DNA of 6,646 nucleotides from an uncultured Bacteroidales bacterium (GTDB lineage Bacteria; Bacteroidota; Bacteroidia; Bacteroidales; UBA932), in assembly GCA_946549475.1 (NCBI GenBank), contig CAMNQO010000099.1, forward strand, positions 1 to 6,646, written 5' to 3'. Numbering within the stretch: the first letter of the stretch is position 1; every line of letters begins with the position of its first letter. Of this stretch, positions 1 to 6,154 are shown one piece after another. Position numbers and translations under genes: made by a program. Below the pieces are notes generated by a model. That model was not told where the DNA came from. It did not search any database and worked only from the letters and a program-made list of their open reading frames with translations.

Positions 1-1541
1 CCGGCCAGCAGGCCGCAAATCTGGTAGAAATTGACCTTGAAGGCGTAGCGGGCCAGCAGGGCGATGGTCAGGACCGGGATGACGGTGATAAGGAAGCCGT
101 AGAGAATCCACCAGTAGCCTCCGCCGAGCAGCGAAGAAACGAAAGACTCTCCCGCTCCGAGCCCCACGGCCGCGAGGAAGAAACTGATGCCCAGTTCACG
201 GATCATCATATTGGCGCTCACCGTCGTGTAGGTCGTGATTTTCCACTTGGGACCGAAATAGCCCAGCAGGATGGCGATAATCAGCGGTCCTCCGGCCAGA
301 CCCAGTTTGATGGGCTGGGGAATACCAGAGAAATGGATGGGAATCGAACCGAAAATGACCCCGACGGCGATACCGAAGAAAATCGGAATCAGGTTGGCCC
401 GGTTGAGTTTGTCGGGATGATTGCCCACCTGGTTGGCCAATTCCCGGATGCCCGCCTCCGTTCCGACCACCTGGATGGTGTCGCCGACCTGGAGAATCAG
501 GTTGGGGCGTGCGACCAATTCCACGTCCGCACGCAGCACGCGCGTCACCTGCACGCCATAGTTGGCCCGGATGTTCAACTGACGGAGGGTCTTGCCGTTG
601 ACCGAAGACTTCGTCACCACCAGTCGTTTGCCCACGAAATGCTCGTCCCGCGTGACCCAGTCCTTCAAGTGCATCGGAATCTCCTCACCGAAGATGATAC
701 GGACCGCGTCCACATGATTCTGAGAAGTGACAATCAGCACTTTATCTCCTTCCTGAAGCACCGTCTTGGAGTCCGGGATAAAAATATCGTCGCCGCGCAT
801 CACCCGCGAGACCACCAGTTTTCCGGCCATCTCTCCGACGATCTGCGCCAGCGGCTTATTGAAAATAGCCGGATTGCGCACCTCGCAGTGCATCCGCCGC
901 GCCGCCTCGGACGAAGCGGGATCTTCCTTGTCCAGCTGCTCCTTTTCAAAAGCCAGGTCCGCCTTGAAGAGCGGCCTGATCAGGATGAGAATCAGAATCA
1001 CGCCCAGCACGCCCAGCGGATAGGCCACCGCATAGGCCGAAGCCAGGGTGGAAGACTGCTGCGCCGCCAGTTCGGAAGCCATTCCGCCCTGGACCAGCAC
1101 TTCGTTCATCGTGTTTTGCGCCGCACCCAGCCCCGGCGTATTGGTCACGGCACCCGACATCACGCCTACCATCGTCTCCAGGCTCTCGCCTGTCACAAAA
1201 TGAATCGTCACCGTCACGACCACAGCCAACAAAACCAGGCCCATCGCCAGCAGATTGAGTTTCACACCCCCCGCGCGGAAAGACTGGAAAAATCCCGGGC
1301 CGACCTGTAAACCAATGGAAAATACGAACAGAATCAGACCGAAATCCTTCATGAAGGCCAGCACCGTCGGGTCGGCCCGAAAACCGAAATGGCTCAAGAT
1401 GATGCCGAGAAACAAAATCCAAGTCGAACCGATGGATATTCCTTTGAATTTATACTTGCCCAGGAGCAGACCGCTCGCAATCACAACGGCAAAAAGCAGG
1501 ATATTGTGCGCTATCCCCGTTCCCATAAATAAATCGCCCAT
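1..1541 (-). CDS. AspT/YidE/YbjL-family putative transporter with two RCK_C domains (C-terminus cut by window edge)
   Basis: Reading from an ATG at 1541 gives 513 codons with no stop before the window edge, so roughly the last 40-50 residues are missing if the protein has the usual length of about 550-560. The layout is that of the AspT/YidE/YbjL antiporter duplication family. A first hydrophobic half (about residues 10-190) carries GLQVGPGFF near 77-85 and SGAVTNTPGLGAA near 129-141. Two soluble RCK_C (TrkA-C) domains follow at about 215-285 and 296-372, and a second hydrophobic half starts near 383. AspT itself exchanges aspartate for alanine, but most relatives have no known substrate, so none is assigned here. 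The RCK_C domains suggest gating by a ligand. An in-frame ATG at codon 6 is an alternative start. A TAACTTTGC element lies just upstream. The gene is divergent from tRNA-Ser. Long open frames on the opposite strand are shadows. Confidence 0.9.
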   Translation of the reverse strand, partial: MGDLFMGTGIAHNILLFAVVIASGLLLGKYKFKGISIGSTWILFLGIILSHFGFRADPTVLAFMKDFGLILFVFSIGLQVGPGFFQSFRAGGVKLNLLAMGLVLLAVVVTVTIHFVTGESLETMVGVMSGAVTNTPGLGAAQNTMNEVLVQGGMASELAAQQSSTLASAYAVAYPLGVLGVILILILIRPLFKADLAFEKEQLDKEDPASSEAARRMHCEVRNPAIFNKPLAQIVGEMAGKLVVSRVMRGDDIFIPDSKTVLQEGDKVLIVTSQNHVDAVRIIFGEEIPMHLKDWVTRDEHFVGKRLVVTKSSVNGKTLRQLNIRANYGVQVTRVLRADVELVARPNLILQVGDTIQVVGTEAGIRELANQVGNHPDKLNRANLIPIFFGIAVGVIFGSIPIHFSGIPQPIKLGLAGGPLIIAILLGYFGPKWKITTYTTVSANMMIRELGISFFLAAVGLGAGESFVSSLLGGGYWWILYGFLITVIPVLTIALLARYAFKVNFYQICGLLA

Positions 1542-1565
1542 ATCGTATCTATTCAAAAAACGGCT

Positions 1566-1574
1566 GCAAAGTTA
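1566..1574 (-). promoter_or_regulatory. Bacteroides-type -7 element for the AspT-family gene
   Basis: On the minus strand this reads TAACTTTGC, a full match to the Bacteroidota -7 consensus TAnnTTTG. It lies 24 bases before the ATG at 1541, so the leader would be only about 20 bases. No clear -33 TTG is seen at the expected distance, so the assignment rests on the -7 match and its position. Confidence 0.5.
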
Positions 1575-1596
1575 CTAAAAAATCAAAAGAAATGCC

Positions 1597-1605
1597 TATC
1601 TTTGC
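1597..1605 (+). promoter_or_regulatory. Bacteroides-type -7 element for tRNA-Ser
   Basis: TATCTTTGC matches TAnnTTTG exactly and ends 9 bases before the first base of tRNA-Ser, so transcription would start a few bases before the mature 5' end. No convincing -33 element is visible. It faces away from the AspT-gene -7 element, so upstream contacts of the two promoters would overlap. Confidence 0.5.
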
Positions 1606-1614
1606 CCCGTAATC

Positions 1615-1701
1615 GGTGGGGTGTCCGAGTGGTTGAAGGAGCCTGCCTCGAAAACAGGTGTGCGGGTGACCGTACCGGGGGTTCGAATCCCTTCCCCACC
1701 G
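1615..1701 (+). tRNA. tRNA-Ser (anticodon CGA)
   Basis: This is a complete class II tRNA. The acceptor arm GGTGGGG (1615-1621) pairs with CCCCACC (1694-1700), and the discriminator base is G1701. The anticodon loop CTCGAAA gives anticodon CGA, which reads the serine codon UCG. A long variable arm (TGCGG, loop GTGA, CCGTA) is typical of serine tRNAs. The T arm is GGGGG, loop TTCGAAT, CCCTT, with two G-U pairs. The anticodon stem CCTGC/ACAGG has a C-A mismatch next to the loop. CCA is not encoded: the gene is followed by CAAAG. A Bacteroides-type promoter lies just upstream and a strong terminator immediately downstream, so it is a single-gene unit. Confidence 0.95.
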
Positions 1702-1710
1702 CAAAGCGGA

Positions 1711-1755
1711 AGAAAAAAATCAGTGCCAAGCTTGCTTGGGCGCTGATTTTTTTCT
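1711..1755 (+). terminator. Bidirectional intrinsic terminator after tRNA-Ser
   Basis: Arms AGAAAAAAATCAG (1711-1723) and CTGATTTTTTTCT (1743-1755) are exact reverse complements. The inner stem includes GCC/GGC and AAG/CTT around a CTTG loop, with one bulged base near 1738. The 7-base T run (1747-1753) ends plus-strand transcripts. The matching A run (1713-1719) would do the same for minus-strand readthrough from the SulP gene. An outer pair GCAAAGCG (1701-1708) / CGCTTTGC (1758-1765) extends the palindrome to 65 bases. Confidence 0.85.
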
Positions 1756-1765
1756 GACGCTTTGC

Positions 1766-1988
1766 AAAGCCCGCCGCAGGCGGGCGGGGATGTCGGAGGG
1801 CACAGCCCGACGAAATCCCGGTGGGGAATGTGCGATGGAACCGAAAACAGCCAAGAGACCCCGAAGGGACGAAATGCCATTCACCGCTTTGCAAGGGCCC
1901 CTCCGGCGAGGAGGAAGGGAAAAGGCACGGCATAGCCGTGGCTAATCCCGATCCCCCGCGGCGAACGGCGGCCTTCATCCTGCGACAA
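1766..1988. repeat. GC-rich non-coding stretch with a cluster of short inverted repeats
   Basis: I see no credible gene in these roughly 220 bases between the tRNA-Ser terminator and the SulP stop codon. Several short inverted repeats lie one after another: GCCCGCC-gca-GGCGGGC at 1769-1785; GTCGG/CCGAC at 1792-1811 (alternatively GGGC-aca-GCCC inside it); CCTCC-ggcga-GGAGG at 1900-1914; and CACGGC-ata-GCCGTG at 1926-1940. The string CGCTTTGCAA occurs twice (from 1758 and from 1885), each time followed by a G/C-rich run. Composition is unlike the AT-rich promoter gaps elsewhere in the window. It could be a dispersed intergenic repeat family or a structured RNA. Open frames crossing it, including one that also runs antisense through the tRNA, look spurious. 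Confidence 0.5.
1920..1940 (-). terminator. Possible weak terminator downstream of the SulP gene
   Basis: On the minus strand, stem CACGGC/GCCGTG with loop TAT (1940-1926) is followed by CCTTTT. The T run is short and interrupted, so termination may be partial. The stronger palindrome at 1711-1755 would catch readthrough. Confidence 0.3.
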
Positions 1989-3674
1989 TCACGCCTTTTC
2001 TGTCAGAATTTCTTCGGCACGCCGGAGGGCGATGTTAATGTGGCTGCAGATGTTCTCTTTACCGACCAGTTCTTCCATGCCGGCATCCTGAAGCACCTTC
2101 ATCACGCGGGGATTAACACCGGAAAGCACGACTTTTACCCCCATTTGCCTGCACATGAGACACATATTCGAGAGGTTGTGAACACCGGTTGAGTCGATGA
2201 AAGGCACCTTGCGCATACGGATGATACGGACTTTGGCCCTGCCGCCCATATCCCCCATCATCTCTTCGAATTTGTTGCCAATACCGAAGAAATAGGGGCC
2301 GTTGATCTCATAGACTTTGGCTCCCTCCGGTATGATCAGATGCTCCAGATTGCCTTGCACATCGGCATCGGCATTGGGGTCAATCTCGTCACTGATGACG
2401 GAGACATTGGTGGTCTCTGCCATCCGCTTCATACAAAGCAGGCAAGCAATCAGCACCCCCACCTCGATGGCAATGGTCAGGTCGAAGATTACGGTCAGGA
2501 AAAAAGTCACCAAAAGGACGATGATGTCGGACTTGGGATTTTTGAGGATAGCCTTGAAACTGCGCCACTCGCTCATATTGTAAGAGACAACGACCAACAC
2601 ACCTGCCAGGCAAGCCATCGGGATATACTTGACCAGCGGCATGAAAAACAGGTAGATGAGCGCCAGCACTACGGCGTGAATGATACCGGCAACGGGCGTG
2701 CGCCCTCCGTTGTTGATATTGGTCATCGTCCGGGCGATGGCACCGGTAGCAGGTATCCCGCCGATGAGCGGGGAAACCATGTTGGCCACCCCTTGCGCAA
2801 GAAGTTCCTGGTTGCTGTCGTGACGGTCACCGATCACACCATCGGCCACGGCGGCAGAAAGCAGAGATTCGATGGCGCCGAGCATCGCGATGACCATTGC
2901 AGGCTGTGCCAGATGGGTGATGTCATCCCAACTGATATGCAACACTTCCGGCTGAGGAAGTGCGCTTGAGATGGAGAAGCGGTCACCGATGGTCTCGATG
3001 CCATCCGCGCCCATCCGCTTGAGAAGCAGGGTGAAAAGTGTCATCAGGATGATGGCGACGAGCGAGCCCGGTATGCGACGGCTGAGTTTGGGCGTGAAGA
3101 CAATGATCAGGATGCTGGCCGCACCGATCAGCAGCGACCACCAGTTCACACTGTCAAAATGGTTGAAATACACCGCCCATTTATCAATGAAACCAGCGGG
3201 AACATGCTCTATCCGAAGCCCGAACAGGTCTTTGACCTGGGTGGCAAAAATGGTCAGGGCGATACCGCTGGTAAAGCCCACGACAATCGGATAAGGGATA
3301 TATTTGATAATGGTTCCCAGACGAAGCACGCCCATCAATATGAGGAATGCACCGGACATGAAAGTTGCGATGAAAAGGCCGTTCATCCCATATTCCTGGA
3401 TGATGCCGTAAACGATAACGATGAAGGCACCGGTCGGTCCGCCGATCTGGACTTTGCTGCCGCCCAGGAAAGAGATGATGAAGCCGGCGACGATGGCTGT
3501 CAGAATACCGGCTTCCGGGCTTGCTCCCGATGCGATGCCGAACGCAATGGCAAGCGGCAAAGCCACGATAGCGACGATGATTCCGGCAAGCAAGTCCCGG
3601 ACAAAATCTTTCCTGCCGTAAGGATTTTTGAGTGTCGTAAATAGTTTAGGCCTGAATAATCCTTTAATTTTCAT
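1989..3674 (-). CDS. SulP-family anion transporter with C-terminal STAS domain
   Basis: The 561-residue inner-membrane protein has a hydrophobic N-terminal two-thirds with SulP hallmarks: ALPLAIAFGIASG near 38-50, QIGGPTGAF near 76-84, AIESLLSAAVADG near 267-279 and GGIPATGAIART near 305-316. A soluble C-terminal STAS domain follows at about 443-555, with the IDSTG loop at 493-497 whose serine is the usual phosphorylation position in STAS domains. Length is normal for bacterial SulP proteins. The family moves sulfate, bicarbonate or C4-dicarboxylates with H+ or Na+. The sequence alone does not fix the substrate, and no sulfur-assimilation gene lies beside it. I chose the ATG at 3674. An in-frame TTG at 3686 would add four residues but would start only four bases from a leader hairpin. 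No Shine-Dalgarno is visible at either start. The gene is divergent from the DUF2238 gene. Confidence 0.93.
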   Translation of the reverse strand: MKIKGLFRPKLFTTLKNPYGRKDFVRDLLAGIIVAIVALPLAIAFGIASGASPEAGILTAIVAGFIISFLGGSKVQIGGPTGAFIVIVYGIIQEYGMNGLFIATFMSGAFLILMGVLRLGTIIKYIPYPIVVGFTSGIALTIFATQVKDLFGLRIEHVPAGFIDKWAVYFNHFDSVNWWSLLIGAASILIIVFTPKLSRRIPGSLVAIILMTLFTLLLKRMGADGIETIGDRFSISSALPQPEVLHISWDDITHLAQPAMVIAMLGAIESLLSAAVADGVIGDRHDSNQELLAQGVANMVSPLIGGIPATGAIARTMTNINNGGRTPVAGIIHAVVLALIYLFFMPLVKYIPMACLAGVLVVVSYNMSEWRSFKAILKNPKSDIIVLLVTFFLTVIFDLTIAIEVGVLIACLLCMKRMAETTNVSVISDEIDPNADADVQGNLEHLIIPEGAKVYEINGPYFFGIGNKFEEMMGDMGGRAKVRIIRMRKVPFIDSTGVHNLSNMCLMCRQMGVKVVLSGVNPRVMKVLQDAGMEELVGKENICSHINIALRRAEEILTEKA

Positions 3675-3690
3675 ACTGTCAATCAAACAT

Positions 3691-3711
3691 TTGCCAGCCC
3701 TGTGCCGGCAA
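3691..3711 (-). promoter_or_regulatory. Hairpin in the leader of the SulP gene
   Basis: On the minus strand TTGCCGGC (3711-3704) pairs with GCTGGCAA (3698-3691) across a 5-base loop, giving eight pairs of which one is G-U. The same pair would be a C-A mismatch in plus-strand RNA, so it folds best in the SulP transcript. It ends 16 bases before the preferred ATG, close enough to affect ribosome access. Confidence 0.45.
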
Positions 3712-3739
3712 CAAAATCCAATTCATTCCGTTTTCGGGC

Positions 3740-3748
3740 GCGAAGATA
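3740..3748 (-). promoter_or_regulatory. Candidate -7 element for the SulP gene
   Basis: The minus strand reads TATCTTCGC, one mismatch from TAnnTTTG, about 65 bases before the ATG and next to an AT-rich stretch. No clear -33 TTG is seen. It would put the leader hairpin inside the transcript. Confidence 0.35.
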
Positions 3749-3779
3749 CGAATAATTATTATATTGTTAAATTATTGTT

Positions 3780-3788
3780 TATCTTTGG
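3780..3788 (+). promoter_or_regulatory. Bacteroides-type -7 element for the DUF2238 gene
   Basis: TATCTTTGG matches TAnnTTTG and lies about 48 bases before the ATG at 3837. A TTG occurs upstream but only 13 bases away, closer than usual, so the -33 element is uncertain. It shares the AT-rich block 3749-3780 with the SulP promoter. Confidence 0.45.
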
Positions 3789-3836
3789 CTTTGGAGGCAT
3801 AGACGCTTCTGAATAGATTTAATCACACCTAAACTT

Positions 3837-4514
3837 ATGTGGAAATACAAAAGATTCCAACTTCCTCTTGTCTCCAGGCTGATGTTCATCGCCTGCGCCA
3901 TCCTGCTCATCATCGGCGGCGTATCTTTGTTTATCGTAGAGGACGACGGCGACCGGAGCCGAATCATCTTCCAGATGTTCGAGACCGTCGTGATGATGTT
4001 CGTCCTTTTCCTCCCCTACATGCTGAACAAAAACCTGCCGGTCAGGATCCCGATCTACATGGAAATCTTCTTTGTCGTTTTCTGTTTTTGTTCCCTGATT
4101 CTGGGCGATGTAAACAATTTCTACGGACGCTTCGCCTGGTGGGATACGGTGCTGCACGGCATTTCGGGGCTGATGCTGGGCATCGTCGCCTACGGTCTCA
4201 TCCTGCCTTTTACCAAGATCGGGCAGGGTGAACCGCAACTGTCCCGTCTGGCCGTTTCCATCTGGATTCTCTGCTTTTCCGTAGCCATCGGCGCCGTCTG
4301 GGAAATCGCCGAATTTGTCATTGACGGACTTTTCGGGCTTAATTCACAGGAATTTCTGGAGAGCAGCGGGACCTTTGACCAGGCAGCCGTTCCGCGCATC
4401 GGAAGAGAAGCATTGAAAGATACGATGATAGACCTGATCCTGAATTTTTCCGGCGCCCTTACGATTGCCATCCTGGCCTGGTTTGACCTTCGACGGAAAG
4501 CAGCCCGTCAATAG
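3837..4514 (+). CDS. DUF2238 (YjdF-type) integral membrane protein
   Basis: The 225-residue protein has about six hydrophobic segments, near 13-33, 45-65, 72-90, 103-124, 137-158 and 199-217. Its motifs identify the DUF2238 family (E. coli YjdF type): LGD at 89-91, WWDTVLHGISG at 101-111, WEIAEF at 155-160 and ALKDTMIDLILNFSGA at 192-207. The conserved polar residues D103, H107, E156, E159, D195 and D199 sit at or near membrane-segment ends and could form one polar or metal-binding site, but the family has no established function. The ATG at 3837 follows a Bacteroides-type promoter, with no Shine-Dalgarno. It is divergent from the SulP gene and converges on the ohrR-like gene, 64 bases away, with no obvious terminator between. 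It appears to be transcribed alone. Confidence 0.85.
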   Translation: MWKYKRFQLPLVSRLMFIACAILLIIGGVSLFIVEDDGDRSRIIFQMFETVVMMFVLFLPYMLNKNLPVRIPIYMEIFFVVFCFCSLILGDVNNFYGRFAWWDTVLHGISGLMLGIVAYGLILPFTKIGQGEPQLSRLAVSIWILCFSVAIGAVWEIAEFVIDGLFGLNSQEFLESSGTFDQAAVPRIGREALKDTMIDLILNFSGALTIAILAWFDLRRKAARQ

Positions 4515-4578
4515 CCCCTTCCCTCTCCCGCAGACGGATTTCCGCCCAATGCCGCCGCAGCAAGCACAGGACAAAGGT

Positions 4579-5025
4579 CTATTGCTTGTCGCCCAACCGC
4601 CTGATGACATCGTCGAGCATCGTAAAGAGAGCGGGGATTGTTTCGGGCGTAACGCTTTCACAGAGAACGGCGCTGCCGACTTTCTCGGGAACGTGCGTAA
4701 CTTTCTTTTGCAGACTCTTGCCTTGTGGAGTAAGCGAAACAATCATCTGACGCGCATCCGTCGTGCCCCGGGCCCGCGTAAGAAACCCTTCCGCCTCCAT
4801 GCGCTTGAGCAGGGGTGTTATCGTATTGGTCTCCAGCAGCAAGCGTTTGGCAATATCATTCACCGGCTGCGCGTCCTTCTCCCACAATACCAGCAGTACC
4901 AGATACTGCGGATAGGTCAGCCCGTACTCACTGAGCAAGGGATGATAGGCTTGCGTGAGAAGGCGCGAAGCGGTGTACAAGCGGAAACAAAGTTGGTTGT
5001 CGAGTCTGAAACGCCCGTCGTCCAT
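4579..5025 (-). CDS. ohrR: MarR-family organic-peroxide-sensing repressor, OhrR-like
   Basis: This 148-residue winged-helix regulator resembles Bacillus OhrR most at its N-terminus: LDNQLCFRLYTASR (8-21) and GLTYPQYLVLLVLWE (35-49). Cys13 sits where OhrR carries its peroxide-reactive cysteine, and Tyr27 and Tyr38 match the two tyrosines that contact it (comparison from memory). The recognition helix lies around 64-77, and the wing around TRARGTTDARQ (83-93). A second cysteine, Cys122, could be a resolving partner as in two-cysteine OhrR proteins of the Xanthomonas type. The start is ATG at 5025, overlapping the gpx stop as TGATG. An AGGAG sequence (5038-5034) sits 8 bases upstream, a rare clear Shine-Dalgarno in this window. 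An in-frame TTG one codon earlier is less likely. It is the last gene of the ferritin-like/gpx/ohrR operon and probably represses its own promoter when reduced. Confidence 0.85.
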   Translation of the reverse strand: MDDGRFRLDNQLCFRLYTASRLLTQAYHPLLSEYGLTYPQYLVLLVLWEKDAQPVNDIAKRLLLETNTITPLLKRMEAEGFLTRARGTTDARQMIVSLTPQGKSLQKKVTHVPEKVGSAVLCESVTPETIPALFTMLDDVIRRLGDKQ

Positions 5026-5636
5026 CAAAGCATCTCCTGAATGTCTTTTTCAATCGTCTCGGGAGTCGTCGTAGGAGGGAAACGCTTGACGGTGGTCCCG
5101 TCACGCCCGATCAGGAACTTGGTGAAATTCCATTTGATATCGCTGTCTTTCTCCACGCTCTTGCTGATGCTCTTGAAAAGGGCGGCGGAGGCTTTTGCCT
5201 TGAGTCCTTCATATTTCTCGGCAGGAGCCTGGGACTTCAGATAGGTGTAAATGGGGTGCTCATTGCTGCCGTTCACCTCGATTTTGGCCATCAAAGGGAA
5301 GGTCACGCCGTGATTGAGACGGCAAAATTCAGCAATCTCACTATCGGAGCCGGGCTCCTGGTGTGCAAACTGGTCGCAAGGGAAACCCACGATGACCAGT
5401 CCCTGATCTTTGTACTTCTTGTAAAGGGCCTCCAGGCCATCGTATTGCGGAGTGAATCCGCATTTGGAAGCCGTATTCACGACCATCAGCACCTTGCCTT
5501 CATACTGCGCGAAATCCACTTCGACACCCTTGTTACTGAGGGCTTTGAAATCATAAATCTTTGCCATATTCTCGTCATTTTGTGCCCCGGCCGGAAGCGT
5601 AAGAAGCATAGCCAGCAGGACAATGATTCGTTTCAT
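5025..5636 (-). CDS. gpx: Exported cysteine-type glutathione peroxidase (probably thioredoxin-dependent)
   Basis: This 203-residue thiol peroxidase reduces H2O2 and organic hydroperoxides. A signal peptide covers about residues 1-19 (basic MKR, hydrophobic core, likely cleavage after PAGAQ), which places the enzyme in the periplasm. The Gpx fold follows: NTASKCGFTPQY with peroxidatic Cys59, GFPCDQF (84-90) with Cys87, QEPG with Gln93, FCRLNHGVTFP with Cys105, and WNFTKFL with Trp169 and Asn170. Cys59, Gln93, Trp169 and Asn170 form the catalytic tetrad. Cys105 is at the position of the resolving cysteine in thioredoxin-dependent relatives, so thioredoxin-like reductants are more likely than glutathione. 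The FPCDQF motif has Asp where Asn is usual. An internal Met24 would give a cytoplasmic form, but the signal sequence argues for the first ATG. It begins 8 bases after the ferritin-like gene and overlaps ohrR by one base. Confidence 0.93.
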   Translation of the reverse strand: MKRIIVLLAMLLTLPAGAQNDENMAKIYDFKALSNKGVEVDFAQYEGKVLMVVNTASKCGFTPQYDGLEALYKKYKDQGLVIVGFPCDQFAHQEPGSDSEIAEFCRLNHGVTFPLMAKIEVNGSNEHPIYTYLKSQAPAEKYEGLKAKASAALFKSISKSVEKDSDIKWNFTKFLIGRDGTTVKRFPPTTTPETIEKDIQEML

Positions 5637-5644
5637 ACCGACAA

Positions 5645-6100
5645 TTACATTTGCTTTACCAGCCAGTTCTGCAGACCGATTTTCTCAATCAATTCGAGTT
5701 GGGTCTCGCTCCAGAACATATCTTCCTCCTCGTCCAACGCATAATCCCTGAGGATGTCGTAGGTCTTGAAATCATCCTGGAGAGAAGATGTGACGCCTTG
5801 CAGAATGGGCACCTGCTCATGAGAAACGGCCAGGTCCGCTTTGATATACTCGACGGGGTCGGTGGTCACGGACATCGCGGGAGCAGCCTCGACCTGAGGG
5901 GTCGCACCCAGATCCAGAAGACGGTCGATGAACTTGTCAACCCAGTCCATTTCTTCGCTTGCGTGTTCCGCATATTTCTCGCCCAATTTGGCATATCCCT
6001 GGCTGGCGAAGATTTTACCCTGCACTTTGTGCTGAAGAGACTGTGCGGCGAGGCCGGTCGCATAGGCCTGAAGCACCTGAATAGATTTGTTCTTGTCCAT
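5645..6100 (-). CDS. Bacterioferritin-like (ferritin superfamily) protein with atypical ferroxidase residues
   Basis: The 151-residue protein begins MDKNKSIQVL at the ATG at 6100. An upstream in-frame extension to 6214 crosses the promoter and is rejected. Helix B (YAEHASEEMDWVDKFIDRLLDLGATP, about 43-68) and the C-terminal DEEEDMFW (123-130) followed by SETQLELIEKIGLQNWL (131-147) closely follow bacterioferritin, including the GLQNYL-type ending. In an ungapped alignment to E. coli Bfr made from memory, Glu50 and Glu124 match ligands E51 and E127. H54, H130, E18 and E94 fall on Trp53, Asp127, Leu17 and Ala91. Met51 matches the haem-ligating Met52. The usual di-iron ferroxidase site therefore looks incomplete, and the protein may bind iron differently or play a structural role. 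There are no cysteines and no signal peptide. It is the first gene of the peroxide operon, 8 bases before gpx. Confidence 0.8.
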   Translation of the reverse strand: MDKNKSIQVLQAYATGLAAQSLQHKVQGKIFASQGYAKLGEKYAEHASEEMDWVDKFIDRLLDLGATPQVEAAPAMSVTTDPVEYIKADLAVSHEQVPILQGVTSSLQDDFKTYDILRDYALDEEEDMFWSETQLELIEKIGLQNWLVKQM

Positions 6101-6154
6101 AATACAATATTTAAATGTTAATACAATCGCTTGCCGGATTGACCGGGAACGACC

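Noticed and set aside
333..1310. Plus-strand open frame of 325 residues
   Set aside because: It is antisense to the AspT-type transporter, very rich in His, Arg and Gln, and has no recognisable domain. The minus frame has clear family motifs throughout.
946..1422. Minus-strand open frame of 158 residues
   Set aside because: It is a shifted frame within the transporter gene. The true frame runs continuously from 1541 to the window edge without a stop.
1583..1978. Minus-strand open frames of 131 and 94 residues, the latter with an EGIRTPG-type string
   Set aside because: They run antisense through tRNA-Ser and the hairpin-rich gap. This string is a well-known false protein produced by translating the complement of serine tRNA genes.
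2340..2969. Plus-strand open frame of 209 residues, and others across 2317-3644
   Set aside because: They are shadows antisense to the SulP gene with low-complexity charged composition and no motifs.
3819..4238. Open frames on both strands overlapping the DUF2238 gene
   Set aside because: They are alternative frames of a gene with clear membrane segments and family motifs. Their own translations show neither.
4515..4578. Terminator between the convergent DUF2238 and ohrR-like genes
   Set aside because: I found no stable hairpin with a T run in these 64 bases, so none is annotated.
4465..5040. Plus-strand open frame of 191 residues
   Set aside because: It is antisense to the OhrR-like gene, which has a clear winged-helix signature and correct operon spacing.
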